Numbered from the stretch's first letter, positions 30,066-38,938 are shown. The stretch: DNA of 64,000 nucleotides from an uncultured Alcanivorax sp. (GCF_947258575.1 NZ_CAMYIV010000008.1:62001-126000), one strand, 5' to 3'. The notes: generated by a model from the sequence alone, not told the origin. A program made the numbers and translations.

Positions 30066-30093
30066 GTTGGCGCCTTGTTCACAAGGCGCCAAC
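30066..30093 (-). terminator. Hairpin after the GGDEF-EAL gene
   Basis: A perfect 12-bp stem, GTTGGCGCCTTG and CAAGGCGCCAAC, with a four-base loop, 15 bases past the stop of the GGDEF-EAL gene. It has no T-run on either strand, so it may stabilise the mRNA end rather than terminate on its own. Confidence 0.55.
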
Positions 30094-30107
30094 AAGTCCT
30101 GCCGGAT

Positions 30108-32690
30108 TCAAGCGTCCCGATTCACCAGCCGCAGTTGCCGCCCTTGGAGTACCGAGGGTGCCGCCAGTTGCTCGAACAGCATGGTCAACGGTTGGGGCCG
30201 ACCAATGGCATAGCCTTGCACAAAGTCCACACCAGCCTGCTCCAGTATCGGAATCATGGCGATATCTTCCACGTATTCCGCCACGGTTTTCACGCCCAGT
30301 CGGTGGGCCACTTCGCTGATGGATTCGACAATGGTGCGGTCCACGCTGGAATAGAGCAGGTTGCGCACGAAACTGCCATCGATCTTGATGAAGTCCACCT
30401 GGAAATGCTTGAGATAATTGAACGAGCTGAAGCCACTGCCAAAGTCATCCAGCGCCACCTTGCTGCCCTTCTGGCGAATCCGCGCCAGCAATTCGCTGGC
30501 ACTGGACAGCTGATTGACCACGGTGGTTTCGGTGATCTCGAAGGTAAGCCGCTCTGGCGCCACCGTGGTGCGATCAAGCAGTTCCTCCAGAAACGGAATA
30601 AAGGTGGGATCATCCAGGGAAGTGGCTGACAGATTGATCGCCAGATGCAGGCTGGGCAGGGCGGCCAATTCCTCGCTGAGCGTAACCAGCACCTGGGTGA
30701 GTACCCAGCGATCGATGTGCGGCATCATCTGGTAGCGTTCCGCCGCGGGGATAAAGGCACCGGGGTTGAGAATGTCACCGTTGCGGTCGCGCAGGCGCAA
30801 CAGGATTTCGTAATGGGAGGCATCCGTTTCCCCGCCGATGGGGCGGATTTCCTGGGCATAAAGCAGAAAGCGATTCGACTCCAGGGACTCGCGCAGACCC
30901 GCGGCCATCTGCAGCTCCAGATGCCGGCGAGAGGCTTCGCTGTCATCCGGGGTGTACACCGAAACCCGGTTACGACCCCGGTGTTTGGCGGCGTAGCAGG
31001 CCACGTCTGCCCGACTCATGGCCTCTTCCACGCTGATCAGATTGCCATCCAGCTGCACCAGACCGACGCTGGCACCGATATCGTAAAGGGAATCCTTCCA
31101 GGCAAAACGGATGTCTCCCAGGGCCGCGATCAGTCGCTCGGCAATTTGCACGGCCTTGTCTGACGGGCAGCTACGCAGCAGCAGGCCAAATTCGTCGCCG
31201 CCCAACCGGGCTACCACATCCCCGTCGCGAATCTGACGGCCAATGACACGGGCGCATTCGCGCAACAGGGCATCGCCGGCCACATGGCCGGCGGTATCGT
31301 TGACCACCTTGAAACGATCCAGGTCGATAAAGCACAACACGCTATGCTCGGCGATGCCTTCATCCAGTGTCTGCTGCAAGGTGTTTTCAAATTCGCGCCG
31401 GTTGGTCAGGCCGGTCAGGGCATCATGGGTAGCGTGATAGCGCAGCTTCTTCTGCATGGCGCGACGGGCGCTCACATCACGAAACACCATCACCGCCCCT
31501 TTCACTTCACCCTCGGCGGTCTTCACCGGGGCGGCCGAATCCTGGATTTCATAGCGGCTGCCATCGCGGCTCAGCAGAAAACAATCCTCGCGCAAAAAAC
31601 ACATGTCTCCGCCGCGCAAGGCCACCGCAATGGGATTGGTGGGCGCTGGCCGACCCTCTTCATCACTGAGCTGCAGCACCGTATCCACGGGCTCACCCTC
31701 GGCATCCCTTTCCCGCCAGCCCGTTAATGATTCTGCCACCGGATTCATGAAGGTAATCCGCCCGCCTTGATCCGTGGCGATCACCCCGTCGGCAATGGAG
31801 TTAAGCGTCACCCTCAGGCTTTCTTTCTCATGGGCCAGTGAGTGCTGCATGGTCCGTTCGGCAGTCACATCCCAGTTGGTTCCCACCATCAGTGGCACCT
31901 TGTCCGGGCCAACCAGGGTGGTCTCGGCGCGGGCGCGGATATAGCGCTCTTCGCCATCCGGGGTGAGGATGCGGAATTCCCCATCCAGCTCGCCGGGGGC
32001 ATCCATCACCTGTTGCAGTCGGGGCTGCAGCTGGGCCAGGTCATCCGGGTGAATGCGGTCGTACCAGATTTTCAGGGTACCATCGCCCTGCTGCCCGGGC
32101 TTGACCCCGTACATCTCATAAATACGCTCATCCCAGTCCAGCTGGCCGGTGACGGTGTTGTACTGCCAGATCCCCACGCCACCGGCAGACAGGGCCAGTT
32201 GCAGTTGGTGGCGGCTTTCCGCCAGGGCATGTTCGGCCTCCTTGGCGGCCTGGATATCCTCGCACTGCACGATAAGATAGCGAACGCTGCCGTCTTCACT
32301 CACGGCAGCAATGGACAGGCGCACCCAGACCAGCTCGCCGGCCTTGGTGACATAGCGTTTTTCCAGGCGAAGGCTCTCCACCCGGCCTGCCAGTATCGCT
32401 CCCAGCTGCTGAAGATCCTCCTGCAGGTCATCCGGGTAAATCATCTGCTGGAAGGAACTCGCCAGTAGCTCTTCCTCCCGATAGCCGCTCAGACGGCACA
32501 GGGCACGATTGACCGCCAGCCAGCGCCCATCGGGGCCCATCAGCGCCATGGCTATCGCCGAACACTCCATGGTCAGCCTGAAACGCTTTTCCCGCTCCTC
32601 CAGGGCCAATCGCCCAGACCGTTCACGGCGGAAAAAAATGACCGCCAGGGCCACTACCCCCACGGCTGCCCCAATTAGCAAAGCCTGCAT
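30108..32690 (-). CDS. PAS-GGDEF-EAL membrane protein (c-di-GMP turnover)
   Basis: An 860-residue signalling protein. Residues 1-20 form one membrane helix, then three PAS-type sensor domains follow (about 35-150, 160-285, 295-420; each with its NxxLCRLSGY- or HPDDL-like blocks). The GGDEF domain is intact (ARLGGDEFGLLL) and could make c-di-GMP. The EAL domain reads EIL instead of EAL but keeps the catalytic set: INLSATSL, TFEITETTV, LDDFGSGFSSF, FIKIDGSF and AEYVED. Phosphodiesterase activity is therefore likely, and the protein may do both. It follows the photolyase operon on the same strand but 125 bases away. Confidence 0.93.
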   Translation of the reverse strand: MQALLIGAAVGVVALAVIFFRRERSGRLALEEREKRFRLTMECSAIAMALMGPDGRWLAVNRALCRLSGYREEELLASSFQQMIYPDDLQEDLQQLGAILAGRVESLRLEKRYVTKAGELVWVRLSIAAVSEDGSVRYLIVQCEDIQAAKEAEHALAESRHQLQLALSAGGVGIWQYNTVTGQLDWDERIYEMYGVKPGQQGDGTLKIWYDRIHPDDLAQLQPRLQQVMDAPGELDGEFRILTPDGEERYIRARAETTLVGPDKVPLMVGTNWDVTAERTMQHSLAHEKESLRVTLNSIADGVIATDQGGRITFMNPVAESLTGWRERDAEGEPVDTVLQLSDEEGRPAPTNPIAVALRGGDMCFLREDCFLLSRDGSRYEIQDSAAPVKTAEGEVKGAVMVFRDVSARRAMQKKLRYHATHDALTGLTNRREFENTLQQTLDEGIAEHSVLCFIDLDRFKVVNDTAGHVAGDALLRECARVIGRQIRDGDVVARLGGDEFGLLLRSCPSDKAVQIAERLIAALGDIRFAWKDSLYDIGASVGLVQLDGNLISVEEAMSRADVACYAAKHRGRNRVSVYTPDDSEASRRHLELQMAAGLRESLESNRFLLYAQEIRPIGGETDASHYEILLRLRDRNGDILNPGAFIPAAERYQMMPHIDRWVLTQVLVTLSEELAALPSLHLAINLSATSLDDPTFIPFLEELLDRTTVAPERLTFEITETTVVNQLSSASELLARIRQKGSKVALDDFGSGFSSFNYLKHFQVDFIKIDGSFVRNLLYSSVDRTIVESISEVAHRLGVKTVAEYVEDIAMIPILEQAGVDFVQGYAIGRPQPLTMLFEQLAAPSVLQGRQLRLVNRDA

Positions 32691-32898
32691 GGTTCACGTC
32701 CATTGTTGATTATTGTAATTCCTGACCACCTGTTCACTTTTTGAACTGCCTGCCTCTTACTTGCCAGCGTCACCTGACAAAACCGGAACTTTCACCGACA
32801 ATTGGGTGACTATCAGAGGGCCTCCTGCCCGAACATTCGCCTGCGGCTTGCCCATCGCTTTCCGCAAAAGGAGTATCGCCTACCCGGCTGTGCAGACC

Positions 32899-33633
32899 AT
32901 GACGCTCCGATACCGTGCTCTACAATGCCTCGCCCTGCTGTTTGTGGCCTTCGCCCTGTCCCAGCTCTGGTATCTGGGCCAGGTGCTGCGCCTGCAGCAC
33001 CACAATCCGGAAGGCAGCGCCTATATGCAGCGGGCCAAGGCGCAGGGACAGGTGCAGCAGCACTGGCGGGACTACGATCAGATCAGCGATTACCTGAAGC
33101 GCTCGGTACTGATTTCCGAGGACGCCCAGTTCACCAATCACAGCGGTTTTGACTGGCAGGGCATCCGTTATGCCCTGCGCCGCAACCTGGAAGCCGGCAA
33201 GCCGGTGGCCGGTGGCTCCACCATCACCCAGCAACTGGCCAAGAACCTGTATCTTTCCGGCGCACGCAGTTATACCCGCAAGGTTCAGGAAGCCATGATT
33301 GCGTTGATGCTGGAAATCGGCCTGAGCAAACGCCGCATTCTGGAGCTGTATCTGAATGTGGCCCAGTGGGGCCACCAGATTTACGGCGCAGAGGCGGCGG
33401 CCAGACACTATTTCCAGGTCAGCGCCGCCGAACTGAGCATCGTCCAGGCGGCGCAACTGGCGGCCATGCTGCCGCGCCCCAATTACTATGATTTCAAGGG
33501 CCCGACCGATTACGTACAACAACGTGCCAACTGGATTCAGGAGCAAATGGCGCTGGTGCGCATCCCCGATCCCGGGAACCTGCCGCTGTCACAGCCGTCT
33601 GAACCCGACCCCCGCCAAGGAAACACGCAATGA
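32899..33633 (+). CDS. mtgA: Monofunctional biosynthetic peptidoglycan transglycosylase
   Basis: MtgA polymerises lipid II into glycan strands. The 244-residue protein has one N-terminal membrane helix (LALLFVAFALSQLWYL) and a GT51 domain with the family motifs EDAQFTNHSGFDWQGIRYA (catalytic Glu), GGSTITQQLAKNLYLS, RKVQEAMIALMLE, KRRILELYLNVAQWG and AAQLAAMLP. Start is uncertain: the ATG at 32899 gives the usual length but lacks a good ribosome site, while an AAGGAG at 32868 would serve the GTG at 32890. Its stop overlaps the next gene by four bases, so the lipoprotein gene is coupled to it. Confidence 0.95.
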   Translation: MTLRYRALQCLALLFVAFALSQLWYLGQVLRLQHHNPEGSAYMQRAKAQGQVQQHWRDYDQISDYLKRSVLISEDAQFTNHSGFDWQGIRYALRRNLEAGKPVAGGSTITQQLAKNLYLSGARSYTRKVQEAMIALMLEIGLSKRRILELYLNVAQWGHQIYGAEAAARHYFQVSAAELSIVQAAQLAAMLPRPNYYDFKGPTDYVQQRANWIQEQMALVRIPDPGNLPLSQPSEPDPRQGNTQ

Positions 33634-34961
33634 AGCAGTTTGTAGTACTTTGCCTGACCGGCCTGGCCCTGCTGGGCTGCAGCGACAATGACAGCCGTAC
33701 TCCGCCGATCTCGTCACCGGCCACCAGCGACACCAGCAACCCGCTGGTAGGGGCCTGGCAAAACGGCGAACAGACACTGGTACTGGAAGAAAACGGCGAT
33801 TTCTACCTACCCGCCGACAACCAGCGCCAGGGTCTGAGCTGGGAAAACACCGATGGCACCTTCACCTTCCGCTACCTGGATAACAGCCGGCTGGCGGTAG
33901 AAACCCAGAGTGCCCGTGGCGAACAACAGCAGGACACACTCAGCCTCAGCCCCGCCACCCCCTCTACCGGGGAACAAGAGCAAACCGACAGCCCCCTGTT
34001 CACCGGCGACTATCAACGGGCCAACAGCGCCGTTGGCCATCTCAGCGGCAAGGTGGAGCTCCCCGAGGATAGCGAACTGCCCGACAAGGCGGTGCTGACC
34101 GTCTCCCTGCTCACCCGCAACGACGAGGCGGTCATCCGCCGTCTGATTCCCCTGACCAGCGATGCACTCAGCCAGCCCTTCCGGCTTTATTACCCGGCCA
34201 GCGCCGTGAACGCGGATAGCGACTATCAGGTGCGTAGCCAGATCCTTGCCGATGGCGGCCTGTTCTTCCAGTCCGAGCCCACGCCGCTGGACTTTACCCG
34301 CGGCCAGTTTGCCGATATCACCCTGCCCCTCAGTGCGGTAATGACGGCCAGCGAAACCCTGCGCGGCGCCCTGGTATACCAGTACGGCACCACCAGCCTG
34401 ATCCTTTGCAACAGCGATCGCCGCCTGCAACTGGCCGGCCCCCAGCGCGACGACCTGATCGACGCCTATGAAGCCGCTCGCGAGTACCCGCTGCAGCCCC
34501 GCGTCGCCACCGTCAGCGGTCTGCTGCGCAAGGTGCCCGGCGAACAGGAAGGCAGCACCCAGAGTGGCGTCATTGTGGAAAGCTTTTCCCTGGAAAGCGG
34601 CTATGACGACTGCCGCCTGCCCGGCGCAGAGCTGACCAACACCCGCTGGCAGCTCAGTGCGCTCGGTGACAAGACGCTTGATGCGAGCCAACAACAGCCC
34701 TATCTGACCCTGGACGGTGAAGGCAACGTGCATGGCAATGCCGGGTGCAACGGTCTCAACGGCAGCTACCAACTCAAGGATGACACCCTGTCTTTCGGCA
34801 CCATCGCGACGACCCGCAAGGCCTGCCCGGACATGGCGAGAGAGCAGGCCTTTTTGCAGGCACTGAAAGCGGCCAGTGGTTTGCGCATCGACGGCGAGTT
34901 ACTGACCCTGTTCGATGACAATAATCAGCCGCTGGCCGGTTTCCAGGCCATCGCGCTGTAA
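33630..34961 (+). CDS. Lipoprotein with YbaY-like and META (HslJ-like) domains
   Basis: A 443-residue lipoprotein: the signal LTGLALLGCSDN has the lipobox Cys17. After a low-complexity stretch, residues about 130-235 match the YbaY domain (GHLSGKVELPEDSELPDKAVLTVSLL then PFRLYYPASAV and YQVRSQILADGGLFF in order). Residues about 245-320 are a COG3650-like middle part with LILCNSDRRLQLAGPQ. Residues about 335-443 form a META/HslJ domain: NTRWQLSAL, GNVHGNAGCNGLNGSYQL and TRKACPDMAREQAFL. META proteins bind or protect against stress in the envelope, but the function is unknown. It overlaps mtgA (ATGA), hinting at a cell-wall link. Confidence 0.85.
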   Translation: MKQFVVLCLTGLALLGCSDNDSRTPPISSPATSDTSNPLVGAWQNGEQTLVLEENGDFYLPADNQRQGLSWENTDGTFTFRYLDNSRLAVETQSARGEQQQDTLSLSPATPSTGEQEQTDSPLFTGDYQRANSAVGHLSGKVELPEDSELPDKAVLTVSLLTRNDEAVIRRLIPLTSDALSQPFRLYYPASAVNADSDYQVRSQILADGGLFFQSEPTPLDFTRGQFADITLPLSAVMTASETLRGALVYQYGTTSLILCNSDRRLQLAGPQRDDLIDAYEAAREYPLQPRVATVSGLLRKVPGEQEGSTQSGVIVESFSLESGYDDCRLPGAELTNTRWQLSALGDKTLDASQQQPYLTLDGEGNVHGNAGCNGLNGSYQLKDDTLSFGTIATTRKACPDMAREQAFLQALKAASGLRIDGELLTLFDDNNQPLAGFQAIAL

Positions 34962-34990
34962 CCGCCCGCTGAGTCCTGGAGGGAAAGACC

Positions 34991-35680
34991 ATGCGCATCC
35001 ATTACCTGTCCCATGTGCCGTTCGAACAACTGGGCGCCATGGAAGCCTGGTTCCGGGAGCGCGACGCCACCATCAGCCAGTCACTGCTGTTTCAGGGCGA
35101 CCCACTCCCTGACACCGCCGAGTTTGATGTGCTGGTGGTCATGGGTGGCCCCATGGGGGCGGATGATGATGGTCACCATGTCTGGATGACCCCGGAAAAG
35201 GCGCTGATACGCGACAGTATCGCCGCCGGCAAGAAAGTGCTGGGGATCTGTCTGGGCGCGCAACTGATTGCCCGGGTGCTGGGCGCCCCGGTAACGGCCA
35301 ACCCGGACAAGGAAATCGGCTGGTTTGCGGTCTACCCCACCAGCGCCGGCAAGTCCGACAGCATCGGCAAACTGTTTGCCAGTGCCCCGCCGGTGCTGCA
35401 CTGGCACGGCGACACCTTTGCCATTCCTGACGGTGCCGTACACCTGCTGGAAAGCAAAGGCTGTCCCAATCAGGCATTTCGTTACGGCGATAATGTGCTG
35501 GGCCTGCAGTTTCACCTGGAGCTGCAAGCCGACAATGCCGCCGCCCTGTGCGATGCCTGCCCGCAAGACCTGGCAGACGGCCCCTGGGTGGAACCCCGCG
35601 CCAGCATGCTGGCGGACGAACAGCGCTTTGAGGATGCCCGCCAGTTACTGGGCCGAGTGTTGAGCGCCTTTCTTCGCTAA
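34991..35680 (+). CDS. Class I glutamine amidotransferase-like protein
   Basis: A 229-residue stand-alone GATase1 domain. The nucleophile is the Cys in VLGICLGAQLIARVLG, and the catalytic His follows in LGLQFHLEL; the oxyanion block VVMGGPMGADDD is near the N-terminus. Such proteins resemble GuaA-type or gamma-glutamyl hydrolase-like amidotransferases that act on unknown small molecules. A GGAGGGAA site precedes the ATG. It follows the lipoprotein gene by 29 bases and ends at a strong terminator, so it is the last gene of the mtgA operon. No specific substrate can be inferred. Confidence 0.88.
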   Translation: MRIHYLSHVPFEQLGAMEAWFRERDATISQSLLFQGDPLPDTAEFDVLVVMGGPMGADDDGHHVWMTPEKALIRDSIAAGKKVLGICLGAQLIARVLGAPVTANPDKEIGWFAVYPTSAGKSDSIGKLFASAPPVLHWHGDTFAIPDGAVHLLESKGCPNQAFRYGDNVLGLQFHLELQADNAAALCDACPQDLADGPWVEPRASMLADEQRFEDARQLLGRVLSAFLR

Positions 35681-35710
35681 GCCGGCCAAACCCCGTACCC
35701 CTACAAAAAC

Positions 35711-35745
35711 AAGAAGCCGCACCCCTACCAGGAGCGCGGCTTCTT
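35711..35745. terminator. Terminator between amidotransferase and leuA, part of a heptad element locus
   Basis: AAGAAGCCGC and GCGGCTTCTT pair around a 15-base loop, with A-rich and T-rich flanks, so it works for both converging genes. It sits 19 bases from heptad element copy D and is close in sequence to the hairpins at 43655 and 52677. Confidence 0.85.
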
Positions 35746-35763
35746 CGTTTTCAGCTCACTCAA

Positions 35764-35811
35764 CGCGACCTAGCGCCGCTGTTAACTATTCACTATTAAC
35801 TGTTCACTGCC
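35764..35811 (-). repeat. Heptad stop element, copy D, overlapping the leuA 3' end
   Basis: Read on the minus strand: GGC, AGTGAAC, AGTTAAT, AGTGAAT, AGTTAAC, then AGCGGCGC and further to TCGCG. Its units encode the last nine residues of LeuA (GSEQLIVNS) and its TAA stop at 35782-35784. Confidence 0.85.
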
Positions 35812-37461
35812 TTCCTGCACCCTGCCCACTGCCGACAGAATCGCCTGCAAGGCAGCCGCCGTCGTATCAGCCGCAGTGGCCACCGCACTCTGCACCGTTT
35901 CCCCCACCTGAACCCGCACACAGGCCATGGCGTTGGCTTCGGTGTTGTCACCCAATGAATACTCATCGAAGGACACAACCTTCACCTCGCCACCGATACG
36001 ACGGTTGAGGGCATCCACCAGTGCCGACATGGCGCCGTCGCCGCGGCCGGACAACAGGGTGACCGGCTGGCTGGCATCGCCGATGCTGATCTGGGCCTGC
36101 ACCTGATCGTTACTGCGGTTCAGGTCGTAGGAGCGCAACATCCAGCCCAGCGGCACATTGAGATAATCGCTGTTGAAGCGACGGTGCACACGCTCGCTGG
36201 TGATCTCGCCACCATCCTCTTCCGCATCGCGCTGCACCACCCCGGCCAGCTCCTGCTGCAACCAGCGCGGCAAGTCGATACCGAAATCCCGCTCCAGCAC
36301 GTGGGCGACCCCGCCCTTGCCGGACTGGGAGTTGATACGCACCACTTCCTCGTAGCGACGCCCCACATCGGCAGGATCGATGGGCAGGTAGGCCACTTGC
36401 CAGATATCGCCTTCCTGGTAGCGGGCCAGGCACTTGCGGATAGCATCCTGATGGCTACCGGAGAAGGCGCTGAATACCAGATCGCCGGCATAGGGGTGGC
36501 GCGGGTGGGTCTGGATATCGGTAATTTCCTCCACCAGGGCAATGATCTCCTTCATGCGCGAGAAGTCGATTTGCGGGTCGATGCCCTGGCTGTACAGATT
36601 CATGCCAGCGGTGACCAGATCCATGTTGCCGGTACGCTCGCCGTTGCCCAGCAAGGTGCCTTCCACACGATCCGCTCCCGCCATCACCGCCATTTCTGCA
36701 GCCGCCACGCCACAACCACGGTCATCGTGGGTATGCACACTGATAATCACATGCTCGCGGTACTGAATATTGTCATGCACCAGCTCCACCTGGTCGGCAA
36801 ACACATTGGGCGTGCTCACCTCCACGGTGGCCGGCAGGTTGATGATCACCCGCTGGCCCTGGTCCGGGCGCCACACCGCGTTCACCGCATCAATCACCTC
36901 GATGGCGAAATCGGTTTCCGTGGCACTGAAGGTTTCCGGGGAATACTGAAAGCTCCAATTCGTTTCCGGCTGCGTCGCGGCACAGGCTTTTACCCAACCG
37001 GCCGCGCGTTCGGCAATCGCCTTGCAGCCAGCCTTGTCCACGCTGAACACCTGCTCGCGGAAGGTAGGCGAGGTGGCGTTGTAGATATGCACGATGGCGT
37101 TCTTCGCCCCCTTGAGGGATTCAAAGGTACGGGCGATCAACTCTTCCCGAGCCTGGGTGAGCACCTGAATATGCACGTCATCCGGCACCAGGTCTTCTTC
37201 GATCAAGGCACGGCAGAAATCGAAATCGATCTGGCTGGCAGACGGGAAGCCCACTTCGATTTCCTTGAAACCCAGCTCCACCAGCATCTGGAAGAAGCGA
37301 CGTTTCTGAGCCACGGACATGGGTTTGATCAGCGCCTGATTGCCATCACGCAGGTCCACCGCCGCCCACAGGGGGGCTTTTTCGATACGCTGACTGGGCC
37401 AGCGACGGTCGGGTTTGTCGATAACGGGGAAAGGCTGGTATTTACGGTGATCAAAGCTCAT
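35782..37461 (-). CDS. leuA: 2-isopropylmalate synthase
   Basis: LeuA condenses acetyl-CoA with 2-ketoisovalerate in leucine synthesis. The 559-residue protein is the long LeuA type with N-terminal block KYQPFPVIDKPDRRWPSQ, catalytic WAAVDLRDGNQALIKP (metal Asp), and the HxH metal motif in VIISVHTHDDRGCG. The C-terminal regulatory domain has LSGRGDGAMSALVDALNRRIG and the leucine-binding fold. Its last nine residues and stop are contributed by a heptad element, so the native C-terminus has been replaced. GAGGAAA precedes the ATG. A terminator-like hairpin in its leader (37476-37500) suggests attenuation. Confidence 0.97.
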   Translation of the reverse strand: MSFDHRKYQPFPVIDKPDRRWPSQRIEKAPLWAAVDLRDGNQALIKPMSVAQKRRFFQMLVELGFKEIEVGFPSASQIDFDFCRALIEEDLVPDDVHIQVLTQAREELIARTFESLKGAKNAIVHIYNATSPTFREQVFSVDKAGCKAIAERAAGWVKACAATQPETNWSFQYSPETFSATETDFAIEVIDAVNAVWRPDQGQRVIINLPATVEVSTPNVFADQVELVHDNIQYREHVIISVHTHDDRGCGVAAAEMAVMAGADRVEGTLLGNGERTGNMDLVTAGMNLYSQGIDPQIDFSRMKEIIALVEEITDIQTHPRHPYAGDLVFSAFSGSHQDAIRKCLARYQEGDIWQVAYLPIDPADVGRRYEEVVRINSQSGKGGVAHVLERDFGIDLPRWLQQELAGVVQRDAEEDGGEITSERVHRRFNSDYLNVPLGWMLRSYDLNRSNDQVQAQISIGDASQPVTLLSGRGDGAMSALVDALNRRIGGEVKVVSFDEYSLGDNTEANAMACVRVQVGETVQSAVATAADTTAAALQAILSAVGRVQEGSEQLIVNS

Positions 37462-37762
37462 GTCGTTTCCTCAAACCAAAAAGGGGCATCGTCTGCCCCC
37501 CGAAGGAGAATTCCCGGCCGAATCCAGGGGGTGAGCCGGATGGGGCCAACAACTCGCTGTCTGTGATCTCGGGTCTCGATCAGCACGCCGATAGGCACGG
37601 ATGGCAACGAAGAGTGGCGGCCCGCTTGTGACGGTTCGCATCATCGCCCCACGAGAGATACTTTACGGCAGCAAACCGGCAATGTGCTTGCTTTTTTCAT
37701 CGAAAAACCGCCTTATTGGCAATAATATTGCGCCAAAAAAGCGAATAAAGGCTGAAATCATC
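37462..37762. promoter_or_regulatory. Divergent control region between leuA and the Lrp-type regulator
   Basis: These 301 bases contain the leuA leader hairpin (37476-37500) and promoters for both genes. A 57-codon minus-strand ORF (37644-37471) begins MMRTVTSG and ends just before leuA, overlapping the hairpin. It has only three leucines, so it is a poor classical leader peptide. AT-rich sequence at 37690-37750 is the likely promoter zone. The regulator may bind here. Confidence 0.5.
37476..37500 (-). promoter_or_regulatory. Terminator-like hairpin in the leuA leader
   Basis: On the minus strand GGGGCA-GACGA-TGCCCC is followed by TTTTT, 17 bases before the leuA ATG. A CCCCC run upstream (about 37528-37532) could pair with the G-run as an antiterminator. 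This is the layout of a transcription attenuator. Confidence 0.62.
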
Positions 37763-38257
37763 ATGAGCAAGCAAGAACTGGCAAAACTGGACCGCACTGA
37801 CCTGCGCATCCTGGAAGCCCTGCAACATAATGGCGGGCTTACCAACCAACAGCTGGCGGAAACCGTGGGCCTGTCGCCCTCCCCCTGTTCCCGGCGGGTA
37901 CAGAAGCTGGAAGCCGCCGGCATCATTCTCAAACGGGAAACCGTGCTGGACGCCCGCAAACTGGGACTGGACCTGACCGTGATCATCCAGATCAGCATGG
38001 ACCGCCATACCCCTGAGCGTTTCGCCAACTTTGAGGAAAAGGTCGCCAGTTATCCGGAAGTGCAGCAGTGCTACCTGGTCACCGGCCAGGAAGCCGACTA
38101 CCTGTTGAAAGTGGTGGTGCCGGATATTGATGGCTACCAGCATTTCCTGCTCAACAAGATCACCCGCATCGAAGGGGTCAGCGGGGTGCATTCCAGCTTT
38201 GTCATGCGGCGGGTGGTGGATACGGCGGCATTGCCGTTGAATTATGTGGAGGCGTAG
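37763..38257 (+). CDS. Lrp/AsnC family transcriptional regulator
   Basis: A 164-residue feast/famine regulator. The N-terminal helix-turn-helix is KLDRTDLRILEALQHNGGLTNQQLAETVGLSPSPCSRRVQKLEAAG in order, and the C-terminal RAM domain has QQCYLVTGQEADYLLKVVVPDIDGYQHFLLNKI. The chosen ATG (37763) removes a 54-residue upstream extension that does not match the family; a short AAAGG site is near. It is divergent from leuA, which suggests it may sense leucine or another amino acid and act on leuA; this is context only. Its closest well-known relatives are Lrp and BkdR. Confidence 0.92.
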   Translation: MSKQELAKLDRTDLRILEALQHNGGLTNQQLAETVGLSPSPCSRRVQKLEAAGIILKRETVLDARKLGLDLTVIIQISMDRHTPERFANFEEKVASYPEVQQCYLVTGQEADYLLKVVVPDIDGYQHFLLNKITRIEGVSGVHSSFVMRRVVDTAALPLNYVEA

Positions 38258-38286
38258 TTCTCGCATTCGCAAACCCTGGCCCCCTT

Positions 38287-38316
38287 TGTAGGAGCACCTC
38301 TCTCTGTGCTCCTACA
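38287..38316. repeat. REP-like palindrome after the Lrp-type gene
   Basis: TGTAGGAGCAC and GTGCTCCTACA form a perfect 11-bp stem around an eight-base loop (CTCTCTCT). TGTAGGAGC palindromes are widespread REP units in Pseudomonas and related genera. It may also act as a terminator, but has no T-run. Confidence 0.75.
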
Positions 38317-38420
38317 GCTGCTTCGTGGCCGGGCCTAGCCATCCATCAAGCGACACACCTACAGATACTCCCAACCAAGCTGATATGCTGATGTCGTTGA
38401 TCGCGTAGAGTTGCGAGACC

Positions 38421-38882
38421 ATGAAAAAACTATTGATCGTCGCCCACGCCCCGTCGCCGAATACGCTGAAACTGCGCGAGGCTGCCGCCCGTGGCGCTGG
38501 GCATGAGGATATCGAGAACGTGTCCGTGATCGTAAAGGCACCGCTGGACGCCGGTCCCGACGATGTGATGGCCTGCGATGCCATTCTGCTCGGCACCACG
38601 GAAAACCTGGGCTACATGAGCGGAGCCCTGAAGGATTTTTTCGACCGCAGCTATTACCCGGTGCTGGAAGAAAAACAGGGACTCCCCTGCGCTCTCTACA
38701 TCCGCGCCGGCCAGGACGGCACCGGCACCCGTCGAGCCGTGGAAAGCATTGCTACGGGGTTGCGCTGGAACTGGGTACAGGACCCACTGGTGCTGCGCGG
38801 AGAATGGCAAGATGCCTTCGAGCAGCAGGTAGAAGAGCTGGGGATGTATCTGGCGGCAGGGCTGGATGCGGGAATTCTTTAG
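38421..38882 (+). CDS. Flavodoxin-like family protein
   Basis: A 153-residue single-domain protein of the flavodoxin fold. It begins MKKLLIVAHAPSPNTLKL (the FMN phosphate loop), then has AILLGTTENLGYMSGALKDFFDRSYY, which resembles the WrbA/NADPH-FMN reductase flavin-contact block, and ALYIRAGQDGTGTRRAVES. It probably binds FMN and reduces quinones or similar acceptors, but the partner is not shown by the sequence. It stands alone, converges on the enoyl-CoA hydratase gene, and its stop is followed by heptad element copy H. Codon use and start are unremarkable. Confidence 0.8.
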   Translation: MKKLLIVAHAPSPNTLKLREAAARGAGHEDIENVSVIVKAPLDAGPDDVMACDAILLGTTENLGYMSGALKDFFDRSYYPVLEEKQGLPCALYIRAGQDGTGTRRAVESIATGLRWNWVQDPLVLRGEWQDAFEQQVEELGMYLAAGLDAGIL

Positions 38883-38887
38883 GTACA

Positions 38888-38915
38888 AGCGTCTAGCTGC
38901 TAGCGACTAGACGCG
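38888..38915 (+). repeat. Heptad stop element, copy H (CTAG type)
   Basis: AGCGTCT, AGCTGCT, AGCGACT, AGACGCG, five bases past the TAG of the flavodoxin-like gene. CTAG occurs three times at 7-base spacing, giving TAG in three frames on both strands. It forms an inverted pair with copy I. Confidence 0.82.
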
Positions 38916-38938
38916 GGTTGGCTTGTCAGTAATCGCGA

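Noticed and set aside
37471-37644. 57-codon ORF as a leucine leader peptide
   Set aside because: Only three scattered leucines and no Leu-codon cluster; kept only as part of the control region description.
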